From: Lanius collurio
Lineage: Eukaryota; Chordata; Aves; Passeriformes; Laniidae
Length of the DNA stretch: 64,000 bases
Direction of reading: 5' to 3'
NCBI GenBank assembly: GCA_020086605.1
Contig: JACBWW010000004.1
Location: forward strand, 7,396,750-7,460,749
A program made the translations under genes and the position numbers. Shown here piece after piece: positions 58,101-64,000 of the stretch. Under the pieces are notes generated by a model. That model worked only from the letters and a program-made list of their open reading frames with translations. It did no database searches and was not told the DNA's origin. Position 1 is the stretch's first letter; each line of letters begins with the position of its first letter.

Positions 58101-61100
58101 ATCCAGCAACTGCTTTATGATATGGGTTGAGGGAAATTCCATTCCCTTTGCTTTATTCCACACTGGTTCACCGCTTTCAGTAGTGTTAATACCTCAGCCA
58201 AGGCTCCTAATTTCAGCACTAGTAAGTGGGCTTGTATACAGATTTGTGGTCCAAAGGTATGAATAATGTGCTTTAAAACTGAACCTCCACGCTGAAACAA
58301 GCATGCACAAACAGCCTCCTATGAACTGCAAAGGAATTTTTAGATTGCCTTGAATATCTGCAAGTCCCACTGCCTTGCAGCAATTAATTCAAGTGATTGG
58401 ATGCTAGGAATGGTTTATTATAATTGCACACAGGTAGTAATTTATTAGGGTGGCTGTTTCTTTTGGCATATGTCAAGAAGGTCAGAGTTTAGGCTTTTTT
58501 GGACATTAACCTAGTCTTCTGAAACTCTGAAGTTCCACTTTTTGGTCATTAATTTTGTACATGCTGAGATTGTGACAATTAACCCACTTAATAAAGGTCA
58601 AGTTTCAATTTTTTCCAATTTCTGGAACACTTAACTTTATTCCTTCTTGAAAATGGGCAGATACAGAATGATAAATAGTTATTAAATGAGAGCAAAGATG
58701 TAGTTCTGCTGTCAAGATACTATTGAATGGTTAGTAACAAAAGGACCAGAATTGCTATGGATTTGAAATAAAAGGAATAGCATAGATCAGACTACAGGTA
58801 AATTAAATAGAAAAGTCTACATCACAGTAAGTTGTTTAAAGTAATTTTCACCTATGTCCCTGTTAACTTACTCTACCTAAGGTTCTAAATTATGCAAATC
58901 TGTTATTTGTCCCTTTATTTTTTTTCATGAACACATGTGATTTTTTTCCGACAGCTGTAAAGGCATCAAGCCACAGCTGAAAGGCACAAACAAGCAAAGT
59001 GAGTAAGGAAATGGTGGTGGTGTTTTCAGATGACCAAAACCTAGTTATACTGCATTGCTTAGTAATACCTGGATTTAAGGAGCCAGAAGTTAGGTAAAAA
59101 TAAACTCTTGTTTCTGTGTAGTGGCATCAGTTGCTAAAGGCTACATTGGCATGCTGTGTCTCTTAAGCTATCACTTAAAAATCATGTTAACATTTTTGAA
59201 ATCTGTGAAAAGTATCTACCAAAAAGCATGTTTATTAATTTAAATTGTATCATCCATTGAAGAAGTGTCTGCAGATGAATCTGGAGTAGTCATTTGTTGT
59301 TTTAATAAAATCATTGTACCTTTAGTATTATACCAGCACTGAGTTATGTTTGAAAACCTATTTTTCACATTCATTTTTGAAGTTTTTAGGTATTGACTAA
59401 GTGAGTCCTTTTGGAATATTTCAGCAGCAGTTTATAGGTTGGTGCTGAACACTTCAATGCAGGAATGACACACAAATCTTTCAAATGATAAGAAGCTACA
59501 AAATGAACATAATAGTGTTTCCTGTATAATTTTTTCATTAAGTAGTACAAGGACTGCTACCCAAACCTAAGAAATGGTGGTAATAATTTTCACAAATTCT
59601 CAGTCCTGTGCTGCTGAAGAGGCTCACTTCAAGTACAGGGGTACAAACTGTCCAGCACTACTAACGTGCACCAATGTAATTGCACAACATTCATATTCAA
59701 ATATCATCACTCAGGATTAGATGAAATTATTTCCCCCTGGAAAAAACGTGTGGCTTTTGAGTTTAAAATGCAACACAGTTTGGCATGATGTGGCTTATTT
59801 TTCACAGGAGAGATCTGGCTGTTGCTTTAAGAACTCTTGCCTCATCTCCAGAGGTTTTTACGCACGCGTGCACACTCTTGAGGTACTCCCTGCCCTTTCT
59901 CCCTTTGAGAGCAGTTATTAACCTGTGCTAATGCTGTCTAAACACTCACTAGCTGGTAGCAATACTTGTGGGACAGATGATTTAGAGCCACTTGATTCAA
60001 AACATTCTCAGCTAAAGCTAAGTAATCATTTCAAGTGATCAAATATCATCTGCTGCGAGAAGCAAATACACAGCACAATGATAGTTATCAAGCTTACTTT
60101 CAGAAAAGCATATTAATCTTTTCTTTGTATTTTACTTTTGGGAGTAGTAATATCCTCTGACAGAAAAATTCAGTTATCTTAAGCTGAGTTTCAAGAAGCA
60201 GCAGCATTTTTCCTCAGCAAAATGAGGTTCAACAGGTAGAATTTCAGCCTAAAATGATGTGCAGTCTTGAGGTGGACCTCATGCCTTTGCAGCAGGAGAA
60301 ATTAGCTAGTATTTTCTGTCTCTTTATTAAGAAAGCTATTTTTGTCATCCATATTGGGCAACTGTATAAAAATAGGCAAGTTTTGTATCTTGGCAGGATT
60401 AAATGAGAAGTATGTATGTCTTTTTTTCATATCCTTGAATATCAAAGCAAGACAAGCCTATTTAGGAAGTAGAATTTTATTGCTTAACATATATTTGCAT
60501 CCCGCAGTGAAGACATTCACTTTCATGGCACGTTTTCTCCCAATGGTTTCTAAATGCCTTGCAGCACTCACAAAGCCGAATTTTTGCAGTATTTTTCTGA
60601 GATGAAGAAGCATTATTATGTTTTCTAGCATGAAGAAGGGGCTGCAAGAGGGTGGCAGAGCCTGAATCAGTAGTTCTGGTCACAAGACATGGTTACATTT
60701 TTAAGTTGATCTGAAATAGTTTTGTGAACAAACTACAAGATTGTTTCTAGAAAGAGGAAAAGAGATGGGCCTGGTACTTGTTTAGAACAAATGTTTACTA
60801 AAATAAGCACTTCCTCTTTAGGAATAGAAGATCATTAAGCATTGGGATTTTTTCTCCCTAGCTGTGGATTGAGGGAAGAAAATATTGCTGTAAGAGCAGT
60901 GCTAAGCCTCCTCCAAGAGCAGACTGGGATCCACTGGGTGTAATTGTACCTGCTCTGATCTGGCATCTTCCCTGAGCTTGGTCAGTGGTGGCAAATGCAA
61001 ATACAGTGTTAACTTGGAAAACACTGAGAAACATCCCATTTTCAAAAGGGTATATAAAGAGTCAAACACAGACAATGAAGTCAAGGTGGAACTTCTACGT

Positions 61101-61352
61101 GAGAGAGCCTTTAAAGACTCTTTAAGGTAATGAGTAGTTGTGATACAGATATATGAAGTAAGGAAAGGTGTTTAGGGAAAGGCATAGCTCCTTGGTTTAC
61201 TGACAAAAATGTTCTCTCATGGGTGTGTTAGTCTAAACTGCACAAATCTGCAGGAAAGGGTGAGATTTAGCATATCTCCCTCATGTAGAAAACTGAAAAC
61301 ATTTATCTGTCAAAACATCCTATTTTGATGTTTTAAGGCAGATTTGTTAAAG

Positions 61353-61370
61353 AAAAAAAAAAAAAAAAAA
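61353..61370. repeat. Poly(A) run (18 A)
   Basis: Eighteen consecutive A without an upstream gene-like sequence that would suggest a processed pseudogene. Confidence 0.95.
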
Positions 61371-62374
61371 CATGATCTCTGCATTTCCCTACATGTTGTG
61401 TAAGCATTTCATATGTTACTTAAGTGTCAAGTGTTAAGAATTTGTTGGTCATCTTCAAATCTAGCAAAATTATGGAAAGGTCAGAGATTACTGAGTCCTA
61501 TTAAAATCACTAGCCAGGTAGTGCCCTGCTTTAGGGACAGACCTGCTTCATAAGCTCCTATGTTGCCAAGAGAAAATCCATGTGGAGACAGCCCTAATCA
61601 CAGTTCATGGTCAGTTGTGAGAGTCAGAAGAAATCTATGCCTTGTTCATAAAAGCAACTTAAATTTATAACCTCTGCTATGAGTCTGAAATTACCTTTTA
61701 AGAATATAAGCTCATATGATTCTATGGCTTCAACCCTTTTCTTTGAAATGTTGAAGTAAAAGATTTGAAGAGATCAATATCTTAATAGCTTTTTGTCCTC
61801 TGATACAAGTGGTCAAGAATGAATTTTGTTGCAAATTGAAGAACAAACTTGAAGCTGAATTCAAAAGTTGCTGTTTGGTCCAGCTGCAGTCCCGTTCATC
61901 CTCCTTTACATAGGAGGGCCAAAGGGAGTCTGAAAGGCAGCGAGCCTCAGACTGACCCAAGGGGACATGGCTGACCAGTGGCACTTCTTGCTATGGCAAA
62001 CAGAACAAGAAACCCACCACTCAGGGGGAGTCTGAAAAGGCTAAGCATTGCTCTCAGAAATGCTTCAGATTTCTGTTAAAGGAAACAGACAAAATTAAGA
62101 TGGCAGTAAGCCCTCAGTCCTAAGATTACAAACATATTTAGATTGAGGGGGGAAGGTAGAAACTTATTCCATGGGCAAATAATTACGTGGTTGTCTAAGG
62201 AGCAAGGTTTTTGCATTGCTTTTGATGCTTTTTCTATGCATGACAGAATGAAAGTTCAGTGGTCTGGGCTGGATTTCCTACATTCCTCAAAAGACCAGTC
62301 AGACTAAGTCTTTGATAACAGACTCATCAGTTTGGCAATATGGAGCTTGAGGAAATGTGCATAAGTTTCCCTCC

Positions 62375-62399
62375 TATTTTATTTTATTTTATTTTATTT
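62375..62399. repeat. ATTTT pentanucleotide microsatellite
   Basis: Four perfect ATTTT units plus a partial fifth. Probably length-variable. Confidence 0.95.
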
Positions 62400-64000
62400 G
62401 ACAACCTTTTTTTGAAGATCAGAGCATACTTACAATTTTTATAGAACTCCTAAATCGTTTAGCTTACCACATATGCTTATAAATGTTTTTTTGTAGTCTG
62501 TTTAGTTTTTTCGTATGCTGGGTTTATGTCAGGTAAACTGGAATAAATGCAGGCTCCTGACTCCCACCTGATTATTAATATCCCCATGAACACTTGCTGG
62601 CAAACTGAGTTAACTCTCTACAATTTGAAGTAGCCACTAAATGAAATCCACTTACTTTTCAGCTTTTGGACCTTTTTTATCTAGTTTCAAGTCAAATGTA
62701 AGTTATATATCAGCCCTGGTAGAGGTTGATATGGCTGTCCATCATCTTCAGCCTTCTTGGTCTCCTAGAGCGTACAGCTGCTTTAGTCAGCTGGAATTTG
62801 GCTATAGGATCTCATCAGTTAAAAAATGAAGGAGGACAAGCCTAGAGCAGGTGCCACCAAGATATTTGAAAGGTTGCTAGGAAATAATACAGACAGAACA
62901 ATAGTAATGAGTCAGTTAAAACCTCAAACATAGAAATGTTAAACCTAAAAATCTGAAGTGTGTCAATTTTCCTGTTTTTTTTTCATCTGTGAGTTTTTTT
63001 AAACATCTTTCATATTTGCAAGATCTCTAAAGACACCCATGCCCTTTCTGGTAACAGGATAAATACGGTGCTTACTGGAATGAGATCTCATTTTGTTCCA
63101 TTTCAAACCAAATAAGTGTGCTGTAGAGATCATGGAAGTCTGTAAAGGGATTTGCTTCCAAAGCTAACAAGCCAGCCATGGAACAAAGGGAGAATAGCCC
63201 TAGTTTGAAGTCAGCAGTTACCAAAATGCAGTGTGTTGGCACTCTGAGTGTCAGTTTTCCCTTTCGTAAAGCAGGCAGCAGCATTCTGGAGCAAGTGCCT
63301 CATGCTGTGGTGCAGGATCTTTACCTTTGCTCCTCCTTTTTCTCCATTAATTGACATTCAGAGAAAATGGACAGCACGGACAGTCTTTGCTGCATCATTC
63401 TCCATAGCTGCATGCAAGCATTATCAAATGTACTGTTTCTGTCTGGTTCAGATGGGTCACAGGAGAACATTATTTCATTAGTAAATGCAAGAACTGCAGA
63501 AGGACTTGGTGCTAGATAAATATCAGGCCAGAACCTTGGATCTGGGCTCCAGATTACCCACTGAGCCCACAGCAGGGAGCAGCTGACCAACTGTGTCTCC
63601 AGAAGTGCCTAACTTCAGACATGACCAAGCCAGGCTCACGCAGGATATGTGCATGCCCAATTTCAGCACAAGTATGGTCACCCTTTCTTAAAAAAAAGGA
63701 CCTGGCCATTTCCTGTGCTCTCTGAGGGATCTGGGGAAAAAAAAAACTAAAAAACCCCAGCAAAATATAACACGCTAATTCACAAAATGTTCTGATATGT
63801 TTCTGCCTGAATCTCATCAGGCACTAGCTGGTGCCACTTTCAGAGCACTATTTCTTAATTCTCTCTTCTTCACTTCATACTTATCTCACTTTAGAGAGTG
63901 TGAAATTTTTCAGTTCATTATGTTCTGACCTGTTATTTAATTGAAGCCCCTAATGTTCAGTCAGTACACACTGCACACAGTCATTTAAAATATTCCAGCA

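Larger units (their letters stand above)
55340..64000. other. Intergenic sequence downstream of SETD3
   Basis: No open frame here resembles a known protein or has splice-site support. I see no RNA gene and no clear CR1 copy. Features are limited to low-complexity runs at 61353-61370 and 62375-62399. From human gene order I infer that this faces BCL11B, a regulatory desert, but the window does not show that gene. Confidence 0.7.

Noticed and set aside
57746..58266. Cys- and Leu-rich frames downstream of SETD3 as a membrane protein gene
   Set aside because: No homology I recognise, no splice context, and composition as expected from T-rich intergenic DNA.
1..64000. CRISPR arrays, operons, tRNA or rRNA genes, or endogenous retroviruses
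   Set aside because: No regularly spaced repeats, no cloverleaf or rRNA signatures and no paired LTRs were seen. Gene structure and repeats are those of a bird nuclear genome.

Overview
This window is vertebrate nuclear DNA, most likely from a bird. It is AT-rich, intron-dominated and CpG-poor. The recognisable transposons are all CR1 LINE fragments, the dominant avian retrotransposon. The single protein-coding gene translates to SETD3, the actin-histidine N-methyltransferase, at near-identity to the vertebrate protein. I could not fix the species. No bacterial, phage or plasmid features are present.

Layout: 1-16963 is SETD3 intron 1; the non-coding first exon and promoter are not visible and presumably lie upstream. 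Twelve coding exons (2-13) lie on the + strand from 16964 to 53032. All have GT/AG borders and compatible phases, and together they give 1782 nt including the stop, a 593-residue protein. Intron 6 (23668-40158) is very long. It holds three CR1 pieces or insertions, an unassigned GC-rich block (31.56-31.99 kb), a CpG island whose core is a 395-base assembly gap (37925-38319), and a CpG-retaining AT-rich block (38.9-40.1 kb) that looks like conserved non-coding DNA. The 3' UTR starts at 53033 and probably ends soon after the AATAAA at 55075. The rest, to 64000, shows no gene. From remembered vertebrate synteny it would be the start of the SETD3-BCL11B intergenic region.

The gene product works alone: it is a cytosolic SET-domain enzyme that methylates actin His73. 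The catalytic and cofactor residues I can place (R75, E104, F106, R254, N256, W274, D275, N278, H279, Y313) fall at the same numbers as in human SETD3, which independently supports the exon model.

The most interesting structure is not a new gene. Exons 2-6 (exactly 682 nt spliced) are flanked by two very long introns carrying oppositely oriented CR1 copies, the classic arrangement for back-splicing. They match the human circSETD3 circle as I remember it. A circle here would carry an open frame running through the back-splice junction. I found no convincing sign of a wholly undescribed system. The other candidates (intronic CpG island, putative poison exon, signal-peptide-like mini-exon) are offered as testable and uncertain.
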